64,000 bases of DNA from Tubiluchus corallicola. Its lineage: Eukaryota > Priapulida > Priapulimorpha > Priapulimorphida > Tubiluchidae. The stretch spans positions 456,007 to 520,006 of the forward strand of contig JAQGDQ010000138.1 in assembly GCA_030141605.1 (NCBI GenBank). The letters run 5' to 3'. The first letter of the stretch is position 1, and each line of letters begins with the position of its first letter. Positions 1 through 13,900 of the stretch are shown in pieces. The notes beneath the pieces were generated by a model. It ran no database searches. It saw only the letters and a program-made list of their open reading frames with translations, and was not told the DNA's origin. The translations under genes were made by a program, and so were the position numbers.

Positions 1-832
1 ATAGTAATATCAAACTAGCAATGCCCTATAAAAGTTCATAGTAACAGTACCATATTTATATAACTTTCGGAAGCATTCTTCGATAGATTATTGGCATTGT
101 TTTTGGGCACCATCTTGCTCTTCACACACTTTCAGAAACTGTTGTCTGTGCATCTGTATAAAGCCTATAATACTGTAGCAATGATTATAAGCAGCTAGAA
201 CAATTGGTGATACTTTTCTATCTTGTGCGCTTTCTCATCAAGAAATTGTGAGAAAGAGAATGTTGAACTATGCTGTCTCCTCTTGGTCAAGTGAACATCT
301 CTTTAAAAGTAATTTTAAAACCCTGGAATTTGTTTCATCCAAGTTGCAGGAGAATTTTTGAACTTTTGCTATTTTCTCTGGGACAGTCACCTCAACATTC
401 AAATATCATTTTTTTCTGTCTTGTGTTTGTACAAATTTTCATAAAATAAAATTCTCATGGTTTTTGAACAGGTGACCCTCATGCTGCAAAACTAAATTGT
501 GTCTATTGGTATGCTTTAGAATAATCAGGGTACATTGTATGATGCATAACTAAATGTTTTAACTTAAAATAAAATGAAAATCTGAGTTTGAAATTGGATT
601 CTTGTTCAAATTCTCAAAGGTTTTGTTTTATTTTTAATAAAATTTGGCATAAATTCTCTATATTTAACATTTTTATTTTTAGAAGTGTAAAGTGGAAGTC
701 GAAGACCAGACAATTTATAATAACATTCCAACAATTTTTGGTTAATTTTATGCAATACAAAATTATGTATATAATATTAGCAATGATTAGCTAGCACATT
801 AGTACTTTCATAATGTTTTCATCTTTTTTCAG
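1..832 (+). other. intron of the MVB12 gene (no exon recognised)
   Basis: AT-rich sequence upstream of the first recognisable exon. The coding exon that follows begins mid-domain, so at least one 5' exon lies before this window. I found no reading frame here resembling the missing N-terminal part of the MABP domain, and no clear repeat. Confidence 0.6.
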
Positions 833-3800
833 GGAAGGCTGAACAATGTCTTAGCAGATATTGCAATTACTGCTGATAGATCTGCAGTTCCACCTGGGTA
901 TAGCACTGTTGATCTTACTGTTGATACTCGTAAGTAATCTTACACACATGATATCAGCTGAGGGAGAAATAGTTATTACTTATTAAGTGCTGTAGTGATC
1001 TCAATAGACAGTAATGATGTGGTACAGAGTTTTATTTTATGTTCTGCTTGTTATAGCTTTTTACCTATGACCTCAAATAACCTTAAAAGTATAATATCCA
1101 GAGTTAATTAAATTATTTTAAAATGAGTTAGATGTGAAAAGCTTAGATGTAGGGGACCAAAAATATGAAAATTTGTACTCCATTATGCATGTGAAATGTT
1201 CTGCTGCTATTGGTTGTGTTTTTTTATATATTTTTTTGCATTAAAATAAAAGACTATATGATTGTGCTGTCTTATGTGTTTACTTATTTTCACGTTTACA
1301 CATTCATTATAACGATGTATTGTATGTAGCAAATTATGAGAGGTTCATTTAGTCTGCATCACAATATCATATGGTTGCATTATGCATATTTTGTGTTATA
1401 GGAGAAAAAGCGATGAAGAAAAAACAACTAATAGTAAAAATGTTACCAAGAAATGCAACAAGCTCAGCTGTATGTGAAATCATTATTCTTAGTAAGATGA
1501 GACGGCCACCAAATGGTTACACCATTGCTGGGTAGGTTTAAGTTCAATGTTCTGACATTTTAGCTGAGGAAATTCTCACCTCCAAAAAAAGCTGCAGAAA
1601 GCATTGGGAATAGCAGAATCCTAGTTAGGTCCAATGCTTTCCAAGTCTAGCCAAAAACACTAGCTGTACGAAATTTGGATATGAAAACCGTTTGACCATG
1701 ACGCGCCCATGGGAAATTAGTGCTCTTTTTGTTGCCTATATGAATATGTGAAACAAGATTGGCTAAAATGAATGAGCTTTTGTCAAACATCAAGAACTTC
1801 AAGGTGTCAAACATGGGAGCCAGTAGACCTGCAGCATCATCGATGCTTTGGTTTTTAAGTTAAATGAATTATAATTTATGGTTTTATCTATCATTATTTT
1901 CATTTACAAGTGTGCAAGAAACTGCCAGTTTTATTGGTGGAAGTAATGTTGCCGTTGATATTACTAGAGCTCAACATTTTTTTGTAATTTTGTCATTTTT
2001 AAGTTGAGCAAATTAAATTGATGTATTGCTGTAATCTTTTTATTATTTTTTCTCTTCAGCAAGCAGCTGCATAACAGTGCAATAAAAGTAGCTAAAGTAG
2101 CATAGATAGTACGCTTACTTTAGTTTAATGCGTTTGTTGTATAGTGGCTAAGAAGCCTAGTTAAGTTGTTATGATAGTGAAAAATAGTAAGGCAGATATG
2201 ATGGGGCTATGGGAGGATTAGCTGAATGAAACTGAGAGAGATTAGTGACTGATATTGTGATAACTTTATTGAGGTCTCATAAACTTATTCACATGTTTTT
2301 TTTCTGTTTCTACGTTACTGAGGCAAATGAAAATCATTACTAACCCTCCAAAATTTATATAATTTTTCTAGTAGCTTAGTTAAACTCAGAATCTAAAAAC
2401 AGCTGGGTATAAAAATCTGCTATAAAGAATATAGAGTATAAAACTTGTTAAAATTGCAACCATAGTGTGAACTTATTGGGTAGATCTGAAGTGCATTAGA
2501 GGGCTTGTGGGATAGTAATGTTTGGAATTTATGCAACTATTACCCGATATCCCCCTAAAGTTTCTACGCTGTTTCTTTTTGGCACTTGCAATATTAGAAA
2601 TAAATATGTCTCAACAAGTATTGCCATCAAGCGAGAATTGCATAGACCATATAGTCTGTGTGCTGTGTGAAAACAAAATACAAAAGTGCTCTACATTTGG
2701 TTGCTAATGTTTTAGTTATAATTTTTATGAATTTCTCATTTTGCAGTGAGGACTTAAACAGCATGTGCATATGTTTCAAGTATGGACCAGTTCCTGCTGA
2801 GAAACAAGACCAAAGTCAGTCCGTGTAAGTTTTACTTTGTTATTTTCTTTGTTATAGGCATTTGGCATTTGCGTTTCCAGAGCCTTTAGTTTTTAGAACA
2901 AGATGTTAAAAGATATTGTGAAGTATTTTAGTCAAATAATAGTCATTTAAATTTTGACTCCGATGTATGTTGACTATTGTGAACAGATTTATTATTTAGC
3001 AAGTATTTTGCATACTCATTAGTCCCAGTTTGCAGAAAGAGATTGTCATTGAAAAGATTCCTATTGCTTATCAGATAGCTGTTCAGTACATTAATCACTG
3101 TTGCTTAAATTATGTAGAGTTTATGTTTTTTTAGCTCTCAGGCTTTTATTTAAAAAGAAACACATCATTGTTAAGAACGAAAGCAAAAAGGTGAAACTTC
3201 AGTTGTCAATTTAACATTTGTTGGGATTATATCCTCTCTGTTTTGGTGTACGTATTAGAATAAATATGTAGGTCACCGAAGAAAAATTCAGTGGAAAGTG
3301 AGCAAGTCTTCCAGAGACTGTCATATTCCTCATAGTTACACAAAAGTAGTGTTAAGATCACATATGTGATACACTGTCTGATGCTTACAGTGCTGAAGCC
3401 AATTTGCCATACACCCTGAATCCAGCGGGTTACTTACAGCAACATCGTCAAGGTGCAGCCCCTCCTTCTCCTGCTGTTGTGGAGGATGAGAACCGTCCGG
3501 CAGGTTGGGGTCAAACAGGGTCGCGCAATCCTTTGAAACGGATGGACACGGTTTTAGCTAAACACTATAGCAATACAGCTGCAAAAACACGTAAGTAACA
3601 GCGAAGCGTCTCCTCATTTTGAACCACATTTAAATTATTTTAAAGTTTATAATATATCACACTTTGGCTCTTGTAAGAAAAAATATCAAATTTTTCTCAG
3701 CTGCTGGTTTTTGTTTCAGCAATACAAGGTATTCCATTTGAAATCAATCCGAAATTGCAGGGAAACTCCACAGATGTGAGTCTAATAATTTATTGTACAT

Positions 3801-6152
3801 ACGAATGTAATTTTTCTTAGATGATGCAGGTCTGAAAGAGCCTGAATTCATCTTGTTTTGTTGCTATTTGGATAACATTAATGTGCTACTGCAAAAAAAT
3901 GTGGAACACTATGTTGGTAAGGCATTACATGCTAAAATCAGCCAGGTGTGTCAGAGTGCAGAGTCTTGTGACTTCAAAGTCATGATGGCAGTCTAAACAT
4001 TATCTTCTTGTTTAAAATTTTGCACAGTTTGTTTGTTAAAAGTTGTATTTTTATTTGAACTAGGCTGGACAGCCGCATTGGCGTGCCATGTCACCGCACT
4101 CTGAATGAGATCGTCATTTTGGCGATATTTTCAGTTTAATGTAATTGTTAATGTGATGTGATATTCAACAATCTATAATAAAAACAGCAGTTGTTTTAGT
4201 GTGCAAACAACATGCATTCGTTGTTGTGCTTTTCATTTGTCATTAGTATGAATAAGTGTTTGTTAGTGGCACATTTGTTACTGGTATGAGAAAACAAAAA
4301 GCACCGAATTAAGTATGCTGTTGCCTTTAAAACTTCAATAATATAATTACCGGTGCTTTTACTTGAGTTACTAGTAACTAATGTGTATAAAAAATTTACA
4401 TTTTCAGTTCAATATCCGGCAGTTACCATTCATGTCATTAGCTGACATTGAAAATAAAGTAAGTAAATTATTCTTACAACTGTCTTTTGTTAAAGTCGTA
4501 AATACCATCTTGCTTTACTAAGTAATTTTTACTCTCGGTTGAATGTAGTGTAGTAGTTGATTAAACAGGCAGCATGATGAACAGGATTCCTTGAGCTCAA
4601 GTTGGCTTAGAGTTGAAGTTTTACCTTTAATTCAGCTATCTGGATTTGAGCATAATGAGAGGGGCTTCAGTCTTGCGTGGAGTTTAGGAATTATTCTTGT
4701 GCCATAAAGTGCAAAACTACCCTCTACCCAGTGGTACATGTTACATGAATGGAATACAATAACGACTGCTATTCCATACACGAACGGAATGAATTAAATT
4801 TTAGACATTTTCTATAATATAGGAACGGAATGAACGAAAATTTGGAAAAATAATGGCAATACAAAGATTTATACTAGTTTATTAAATAGCTTGTGATAAC
4901 AAAACTTGGAATACTGTCCTATCGACCCTACTATTGAAAGTTTCCATGATTTTATTTAATTGTATGGGAAATGTGTCCCCTCATTTTGAAACCAGACATA
5001 CGCAGACGGTTAGTCGTAGATACCTTTGCATATGCCACATCAAGCCACAAAATTTACAAAATGCTACATTGTAAAATAAAGGAAATAACAGAGTATATTA
5101 ATAATTTATTCGCTGTCGTTTTTATTTCTGAATTAAATGAACGTAGATGTAGATACTTGTAGAAGTTGAAGAAAGTAGATGATACATACATATAGGCGAT
5201 GCAATTTGAAAGTATATGTAGATTAATGGTAGATGAGAAAAAAGCAGATGTTTCAAACGTTGCCATTATGTTCCTGATGGCAAGTACAAAGTAGAAGAGA
5301 GAAAGGAATTGTTTTTTTTTGGAATGTGCATTACTTCTCTCACTGTTTTGGGAGTAATCTTCACTACAATCCTTAAGCAAAGCAGACAAGAAGGCAAATA
5401 AGAAAGTATGCCATATAAAAAGTAATTTTTCTTACCTAGACAAGAAGATAAAGAAGAAGCAACAATAAAGTGGGATTAGCATATAGAAATATAGTCTGTT
5501 ATCTAGTTCACCTATGTGATATAGAATTTGACGCGATGTAGCAAAGAGAACATACATATTGAAATTACTGTACATGTCACGAATGTGCTAAGACTATGTG
5601 TGCTTGCATAACAAAATCGTCTGTAAGTTGGCAATTAACCCTTTCTAGCTATTCACATATCCTGATTCTGCATTTCATGAGGATCATTTTGATACCAAGC
5701 TCATTGCTCTATATTATTTCTAAGCTGAGATAAACCACATTGAAGTGAGGCTCAGGCTATGCAGTGAAAAACATAATCTTGAGAAAATCATTGTTAAAGT
5801 CAGCCATTGTTTATTGTGGCGTCTCTACAAAATACTTAGCAACCGTACGAAAGTGTGGTTAATATGGACTATATTTAGCGTTGGTTTACACAAAATACGA
5901 AAAATTGGCAATTGACTAAATTTTTGGGTCATTCTGCTTTGAAGTGTCATTACATAATTTTAACTATGCCGATTTATGGACGGTTTTGGTACGCAAGCAC
6001 ACATTTGTATTTTTGGATTCATCCAGTTGCTGTACTGTGATATCGTAATTCCGTGCCTAATAAAATTTTTATTCATTTGTTTTTTGTTTCAGTATCATTA
6101 TGACTTCAGTATAGAAAGAACGGCCTTCAGCTACGTTGACGGAGAAGCATGA
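833..6152 (+). CDS. MVB12: MVB12-type ESCRT-I subunit (3' part of gene, 7 exons)
   Basis: Subunit of ESCRT-I, which sorts ubiquitinated cargo into multivesicular bodies at the endosome. Exons: 833-929, 1402-1531, 2747-2824, 3391-3590, 3720-3775, 4408-4458 and 6093-6152 (TGA at 6150). All junctions are GT-AG and the phases match at every join, giving about 223 residues. The first three exons encode the second half of the MABP domain: a VPPGY motif, then VDT, then a Lys-rich strand, then PPNGYTIAGEDLNSM, which follows the order seen in vertebrate MVB12A/B. Exon 3391-3590 is a low-complexity linker. The last three exons form the UMA domain: GIPFEINPK, then FMSLADIE, then YHYDFSIER. The 5' exons are outside the window. 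The gene converges on POLR2I, and a TIR element sits in the last intron. I cannot tell the A from the B paralogue; a single ancestral gene is likely. Confidence 0.9.
5597..6003. mobile_element. TIR element, copy 1 (non-autonomous DNA transposon)
   Basis: About 407 bp in the last intron of MVB12, ending 89 bp before the final exon. It starts TGTGTGCTTGCATAAC and ends with the imperfect reverse complement (GCAAGCACACA), giving inverted ends of about 25 bp. The reverse complement of the whole stretch recurs at 15650-16316, so it is a dispersed family. No transposase frame is present. Superfamily is not determined because no clear target duplication is visible. Confidence 0.75.
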
Positions 6153-6341
6153 GGAAACTAACGCTAGCCGCATCTAAGAAAGCTGCTTTAGTCAAATGAG
6201 TGAATGTTAGTCATAACAGTTTATTCTGCCTTCTCAGAGCATTTCTGCTTTTAATTTTTACTATCTTACACACCCTACTGATAGTTAGTTAAAAGATCTG
6301 TTGTATATGCATGGTTGCATGTCAAATTTATACAGCTGATC

Positions 6342-6347
6342 AATAAA
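6342..6347 (+). promoter_or_regulatory. polyadenylation signal AATAAA of MVB12
   Basis: Canonical AATAAA about 190 bp after the MVB12 stop codon and the first such hexamer downstream of it. It is the likely end of the MVB12 transcript. Confidence 0.6.
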
Positions 6348-7914
6348 TACCTTTTCAATAGATGTAGCATGCCTCTGTTTAACATTACATTTTTAGAGGT
6401 CTTCTGCTGCCACTTTAGTGCATGTTTTTTGTTTTCAAAATATATATTGAATTGTCATGCCTCGCTGTATTTTTAACTTTTTGTTTCTAGTATATTTATA
6501 TACCAGTGTCGATTACGTATGTAAAAAGCTTCAGATGTCTATAGTAACTTGTAACACCTAGAGTTATGATTTTGTTGAACTGCTTGGTATCAAAATGCTA
6601 TTTTGTAGTTTGTAGCTGACAAAAAGAATTCCCTAGGCTAGGAAGGTCATGCTGTTCTTACTCAAATTATTTGGTACTAAATATCAAATTGAGTAAAGAA
6701 CATGATACAGAAATGGTGAAAACTACTGCTGTCATAGTTAACATGCATTTATTTTAAATGGTCGTCTTTTAAATTGAAATATTTCAGTAGCATTTTAGGA
6801 ACCCTAATATAAACAAGGATATATACAAGGATATGAAGGATATATACTTTACAATGTTATTTTGGTAAACCAAGCTGCGATTTCACATTTCTTACTGTAA
6901 ATTTCTTTGATCGTATTCCCCCACTTAACACGAATATACCTGCATTTGTCTTTACTGCTCATGAATGACTAAGTTGAAGCATATTGTATAGCTGGAGGTT
7001 ACACACATTTCATCTTTAAAATTGATGTGATAGGCTGATAGCATTGCCAATTGCACAATTGCCATTGTGTTTCAACACTGGTTTTAGTCATAACTTGGTT
7101 TTTTAATTTTAATAATAATCAGCAGATTGCTATTTTATACTTTACATGCAAGGTAAATTATGAAAGATAACAGTTTGATTTGTAGTAAAAGTAGGATTTT
7201 TTAGATATATTATATACATTATTAATGTACATCAGTAGTATTTAAATGCAAAAGAATCAAACTTGTAAAACATGTAATGAGTATTGAAATAATGAGTGTA
7301 TTTTTATTGTAACAAACCCAATAATACTCGTAGAACTTTTACAATTTTTCTTCTTCTAATACAGTCAGTACAGTAGCACGAAGGTGTGACAGTTTAGTTA
7401 AAGATCTTATTGTGCTGCAAATGCACTAAACAATTGAAAAATTAAAATATTTATAATAATAAAATAATAGCAAACAATCGCATAAGTTATTATCACATCT
7501 TGTTATCAATCCTGTACATGCACATAATACGCCAACTTATTTCACTAAGCACTGGAACTGGAGAAAGTAAATTCATTCATGGAAATTCATGGATAAGGTC
7601 ATTCATGGAATCCTTTACACGAGTTTATAGAGCACTGTCTGGGTAGAAATGGTCGTGGTACCAACAAAAAGTCATATTGTTATTTACATGTTAGGATACT
7701 ATTGTGCAACAATTGTATTATTTATTTACATGTTAGGATACTATTGTGCAACAAATGTATTATTTTTAGAATGAATCAAATACTAACTTGAGGTTCAAAT
7801 GACACCTCCACTTTTGTTTTCATGAAAGACGGAATCTTGCAGTAAAATACTTGGTTGCAATCAGTGGGTAAAATATTACAGTAAGTACATACTAAGTCCA
7901 GTGGTGGCGTTTGA
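6348..7914. other. convergent intergenic / 3' UTR region
   Basis: Lies between the 3' ends of MVB12 (+) and POLR2I (-). It contains a 42-bp direct tandem duplication at 7681-7764. TTTATT at 7303-7308 is a possible minus-strand polyadenylation signal for POLR2I. No further gene is seen. Confidence 0.5.
7681..7764. repeat. 42-bp tandem duplication
   Basis: Two nearly identical adjacent copies beginning TATTTACATGTTAGGATACT at 7681 and 7723, in the presumed 3' UTR of POLR2I. They differ only slightly, so the event is fairly recent. Confidence 0.85.
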
Positions 7915-10900
7915 TCATTCAGTCCAGCGGTGAGTGCAGTTAGAGTTCGTGCAAACGTAGTACAGCCGCATACCTTCCTACAATGTGTGAAATAAACTAT
8001 AAAATATGGCATATACAAAGACTACAAAATACATGCAACACGAAATTTTATATTTTTCTAACAAAATGAAAATCAACTTTTGTATTTTCAGTTTAGGTTT
8101 ATTGTGCACATACTTCACTTACATTAATAGTGCAATAACTTTCCAAATTCTGCATTAACTTTTGTAGCAATAGAAAAACAGCGTCAGTTTAAGTTTAGAT
8201 GCATTCCTTACAAAGTAGGTTTGACAGCTCTATAAGAAACACGATCTTAAATAACTTATTACATTTTGAAATCTATTCAAGTTTCTAGTGTATTCAAAAG
8301 GTTTGCTCAAATTTCTTTTTTTACATTTTTAAGCAAGGCATTTTGCCCTCATATATCGTGGTAATTTCAATATTTTTTTTAAGTGTATATTAAAATATAG
8401 TAAATGTTGTTCGATTGTTGGTTCTCGCTTTAAAAACAAACGTGTAATTCTCAAACTCTTTTGGTCTTTTTGCTGCTCATTTTATGGCAGTTCAATACAT
8501 GAGTTATCTGACAAAAGTGTGAAATCCTTAGTAACTGAGTTAAGGTAGGCTTTAAGTGCAGGATGTTGATTCAAATATGACTCGAATATGATTCATTGCA
8601 TCTCGTGCATCTGACCATTCACAATTTTAATTACAAAATGTATGTAAATGTTGAGCAGTCGTATAAAAAAATGGGCAAGACGATGAGATTGTGAGAAACT
8701 TATCTATCATAACTGATAATAGAAACAGCAACAATGGCGAAGAACCGCACAATTACACATTCAAGAAAGTTTATAGTTTTAGCCGAATTGACTTTGTGTT
8801 GTGAACTTTTATGGACACTTAATCATGAATTTGTAATCACGGATTTTTCTAATGATGAAGTAAAACAGCTGCTGCTAAACTTATTAACTGACTAATTAAA
8901 TGCTGGCCTATCCTAACAGTATAATATGTAAAACCAATTCTATGCTGTTGTAATATACTAGTTTTTTTAAATTTAAATTTATGTAAATATTGTACAGATT
9001 AACTAAATTATTATCGCAATTGTGTGAAATATAACACTCATTTGTAAAGCAAAATAAATAATATACACATAGACTGAACGACTGTACTAGCCTATAACTT
9101 TTTATCTGAAAAAATATGCACAATACCTCTCCTTTTTTGGTTTGAGATTGAAAAAATACTGCCTCTTTGTGCCCGCATTTTGGACAGGAATGGTCCTCTG
9201 TACGAGGTAGTGTTGGATCTGCAATCACGTCAGCAACAAGATGAGTCAACTCACTGCGGAAGAAAAGATAACCACCATACAATGTATCATATAAAACAGA
9301 GTACAATTTCATCTGCCTACAGAAAAGTTAGTTCAAAATTACATTTATATCGTCTTTCAGCATTTAGCTCCAAGGTTCCTGCACTACAAACTCAGTCAAA
9401 ATACTACACCAAATTCTAATATGAGACTGGTGCAAATGCATAAGACAGACAATTACATGATTCCACCAATCAGAGTGAGAAAGTATGTGTTAATGTAAAT
9501 AAATAAGAACATGAAAGAAAAAAATGAAATAGAACGAGAGGAGAGAGAGCAACTAGTAGTATATGCAAGTTCCTAAGGCAGCATAAGTTGTTACTTACTA
9601 TGTACTTAATATACTTACTCAACTTCATGCATTATCTTATTCACATATATGCAGTTGTTGTCTGCAATCTGCTGATATTCACAATTTCGACACTATATAA
9701 TATAAAAACAAACCATGTGTACATAAATGGAAAAAATACAAGCAAAAAAAATCACAGAAGAATAACTCTGTTTTATAAAAATAGCTGTTATTTCAAAACA
9801 CAAACCAGAAATTTGAAAACAGTCATAAAGCAGTAAACCTGATTCTAAAATAAAAGTCACATAATTAAAGAAGGCTTGCTCAGCATATAAAAAAGAAGTA
9901 AAAGCCACTATGCGAAAAAAATTACATTATAATATACCAAAAAACATTATACAAGTATACCAATTAGTAACTGAATACGAAAATTCTGTTATAATGAAAG
10001 TACAGTATACAAGCATGCAATCACAAAAACAATTACGCTTATTTATATTCAAAATCACAAACTGAAATGGGAACGGAAGCACTCTTTAAAGTGCTTAAAT
10101 TCATTCTCACGCAGCATAATTTAAAAATTTCTTACATGTTAATACAAGGTCTACTACGGTGATTACACAGCACCCTCCTCCTACATCTACTAGGAAAAGC
10201 AGTTAAACTCTACAACTATCCTGCTTCCCACCGAATGTAAGTAAAAATGGCATAGGAAAAAAATGGCCAGGAAAAAATAACACATTTGGTAAAATATGTT
10301 TATGGCTAGAGTAATAGCGGGGATTATTTTAGTTATTTCTACCTCTGCCAAGAAAGTCGTGCTGCAACATGGTTTGTTTGCTTGGTGGCTGTTTTTGTCT
10401 GTATGGCAGTAAGCTATTACACAAAAACTACCTAACAGATTTCTAGGAAACATTGTGAAGAAAGGTTGGTATAGGGTGCTAAAATGGGAATTTTTTCTCT
10501 GGTTCTTTTTTCACAGAACTTGACCAAATACCATATACAAAAAAGTATTCATGAAGCACTTCATGGAGTGCTTCATGAAGTCTCATAGGGAGCATTTAGT
10601 ACTTCTTTTTGTTATCTCCACCTGGACAAATAACGAGTTAATTCCTGTTCCATTATGAGAAATTCTTGCTAGTAAAACTGTGTAGCACTGTCTATAATCT
10701 TTACTTACTAATGTGTATAGCCTTATAAGATAACTTGGTATGTAAAACTAAATACGTATATATTGTCAGTCTATTACCATCGCCAAAATTAACGGTTAAA
10801 AAGGTAGGAAAACACTATGTGGAACATTTGTGCATTATTGATTATAAATCTGTTTAATGAACAAACATTTTGTGAGTCTGGTATGTTGCTAGTGACTCTT

Positions 10901-13900
10901 TTGTGAGTCTATATAACGCCAATCAGACGAATAAGTTCAGCATTGTTTGGCTTTGGCAGAGATTTGCTAATACTGGCCCTACTGAGCGCATTCTACTTAT
11001 TAGAAATCAATTGCATCAAAATAACATATGTGCCATTTTGCCTAGTTTTCATTTGTACCATTTTTACCTACTTTTCCATTTGTGCCATTTTTACCATACT
11101 ATTCTTTTGTTCGCTCAATCTTGGTTTTCAACTAGCGTGAGTATCGTCAGTAGTTAGTAGTGAAGCCCCATCTTCGACACTTTTTATACCCCACCATTTT
11201 TAGATGGTTATTTTAATACCAAATCCGTGAGCCAGTAGAAATGCCTTCGAGGCAGCACTTTTTAATTCTTTACAAAAGTACATTTTTAGACATTTGGGAA
11301 AAACTTTCTCATTTTTTTCGAATGAGCTAATAAGTACTGTGAGAAGAAAGGTTGCTTTAAACTTTTAAGTTAAAACATTTTACATGGTACACCTAAAGTT
11401 TGGTTGCGGTATAGTTTTATTTAATTTCAGTTGTCATTTATCAAAGGTTTGCCATATTAACTTTTTTGAATCTCAGACAGTCTAAACTGGTTCATTGTTT
11501 CCACTTTAATGGCTTCATTAATGTGACAAACCATCTATTATTTACTTGTTTGTCACTTTTTCATTTCACAGTCCTTTATGGTGACAGCTGTACACTGGCT
11601 AGTGTAAGTTGCTTGCATTATACATACTTTACAGCTACAGCCTGAGACGGGCAGCCCTGGCAGTCAGTCGGCCGTTATTGAAAGGCCTAGGTCACGTAAA
11701 ACGACCATCGTCTGATCTTTCACGTCTGTGAAAAGACAGTCAGAAATGTCGATTAGCATTGTCGATGTTATGGTGCAGTAGCCGTCACTATTTCTTCTGT
11801 CAACAGCCATTGTTTACAGTGCTGACAGGTCTATGTCGAGTATGTTGCTTTGGTTCGACGAGGTAGTTACCGTTACTGTCATTGTACGAGGATTCGTCCA
11901 AACCTGAAACCACGCTAAAGTTTATGGTGGACAGTCCATTGTTGGTGGAGCAAACCATAGTTGGTGAATCCATGGATGTTACCCCACAGGTTAGCAGCTG
12001 TCGTTTCACAAGATGTTCATGGAGCGTCTGGTAAGCCAAGACTTTTGTACATTTGCTCAGCATTTGCTAGTTAGCATAATTCCGTTTGCATATGGTCATT
12101 GTTGGATTGCCGTCATCGAGAGCGCGTCATCATTTGCATGCGCTACCATCACTAACACCTCCCCTCTCTATTATTAGACTAAAGAATATATTTGCTGTAC
12201 TGTGATTGATTGTTATTGCTAACTATTTCTTTTCTCCTGGTCAAAATCTATTAAAGTAGTAATGAATTAAATTTCATTATATATAGCTTAATAGTTGGTT
12301 TGGTATTCTATCTACCATCGAATATTACTAGCTCATCAAGGCTCCTAGGCTTGGGTTCCGCATGCTCCCATATGAAACAATTAAGCCTTAGCCCGACTCC
12401 AAGATTCTAGTAGTAAATTGTCTAACACTATAGAACCCCAGAACCACGTGTTACACCTCGTTTATAGGGCGGTCGTGCCTGCTTTTCATGACATTGAGAA
12501 TCAGATTACATTACCTATAGACATGGTGTCACAATTACCAAAAAGCTTTGTGTAGGTTTTAAGAATAAACCTAGATGACTTTTTTTGCACTGTAGATGGG
12601 CAATGCTATGTTGCACAAAGAGCACAGGTGTTTAATTTCACTGTGATTGCATTTTGTGTGATGTTTACATCAAAGAATCAGTTGGTGCAAAATTGAGACA
12701 AACACTATAAAACCTTACAGAACTGGAATATCTGCATGTGAAATTTTACGAAAAAAAATTTGCAACTGATCGATGCCCTAACACGTGCCCAACCTTAAAG
12801 TACCATTTTCTAAAACCAAAACAATTAAGAGGTCTGAAGTTCTTTGACTTTTACAAGCTGCATGTACTGGCTGTTAAGCGACAATACTTGATCACTAAAG
12901 GTCATGCTATTAGGCTGATGTGTATAAAAATAGGCCTCTATCAAAATTTAATGTGAATTCCTCGGTTTACTTATGGGTTTAAAAGCTAGTTACGAGGGAT
13001 GGCCTTACAAAGTCAGATTTGATTAGACCTTAATAGCTATTATAGGCTGTGCAGTATTATGCTTGAAAATTTGTTTAAATACTGTAGCCATCAATCATTT
13101 GTTCGAGTAAGCAAGTTTAAAATTTGAAAAAGTGAGGTCTTATTTAATTTAGCAGATATTTTATTTGTAGTTATGTTCAGTAGTATGAGTGACACGTACA
13201 GTAGGTGTCACTTAATAGACTCACTTTGGGACCAACGTGTTTTGACCCAATTAACCGACTGAACCTATTAACTGATGGGGCTAGTATTACAGATATAGAA
13301 GTATGAGTCATCAGCTTACTATGCACTGCAAAGTTTTTTAATGAATTTTAGAAATGCAGTAATGCCTAAATTCCTTTGCGCAGTTAAAAATTAGAAAAAT
13401 ATTCTAAAATATTAATTTGTATAAGTGAATTAGCAATAAATTGAAAAGCATACGTCTCTAAATCACAGACCTTTCTAAGTCTGTTTATTTACAAAAATTA
13501 CAAAAATTCCTTCAAAGTTGGCTGACTAATTTTCTCGCGAAGAAGTTGGCCTACAAAGTTCTCATAATTATAAAAACATTGAAAATCTGTTGTTGTGTTT
13601 GACTAAGACAGTTCTGAATCATCTGATCACTTAGATTGTCCGTATTTGCTGTAAAATGTTTACTCTTGTAAGTCTCAAGGAATACTGGCTGATTACTGTA
13701 CCTGCATCTTTGACTGTTAATTCATTAAGCCCAAAAGCGTGATTTGCAACGAGATCATTAAAAGGAAACCGCTAGGCAAATGATTAAATGTTTAGCTTCC
13801 AGAAATTCGATGGGTAACAGTGGGCGAGCGGGTAACAGATCCAAAGCAAAACTGCTACGCTACCATATTAGCGCATGATAAACGTACCTGCTTATAAACA

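Noticed and set aside
7776-8018. 80-codon minus-strand frame with several cysteines
   Set aside because: The real coding frame is shifted and ends at 7915 as the RPB9 C-terminus; the longer frame is a shadow.
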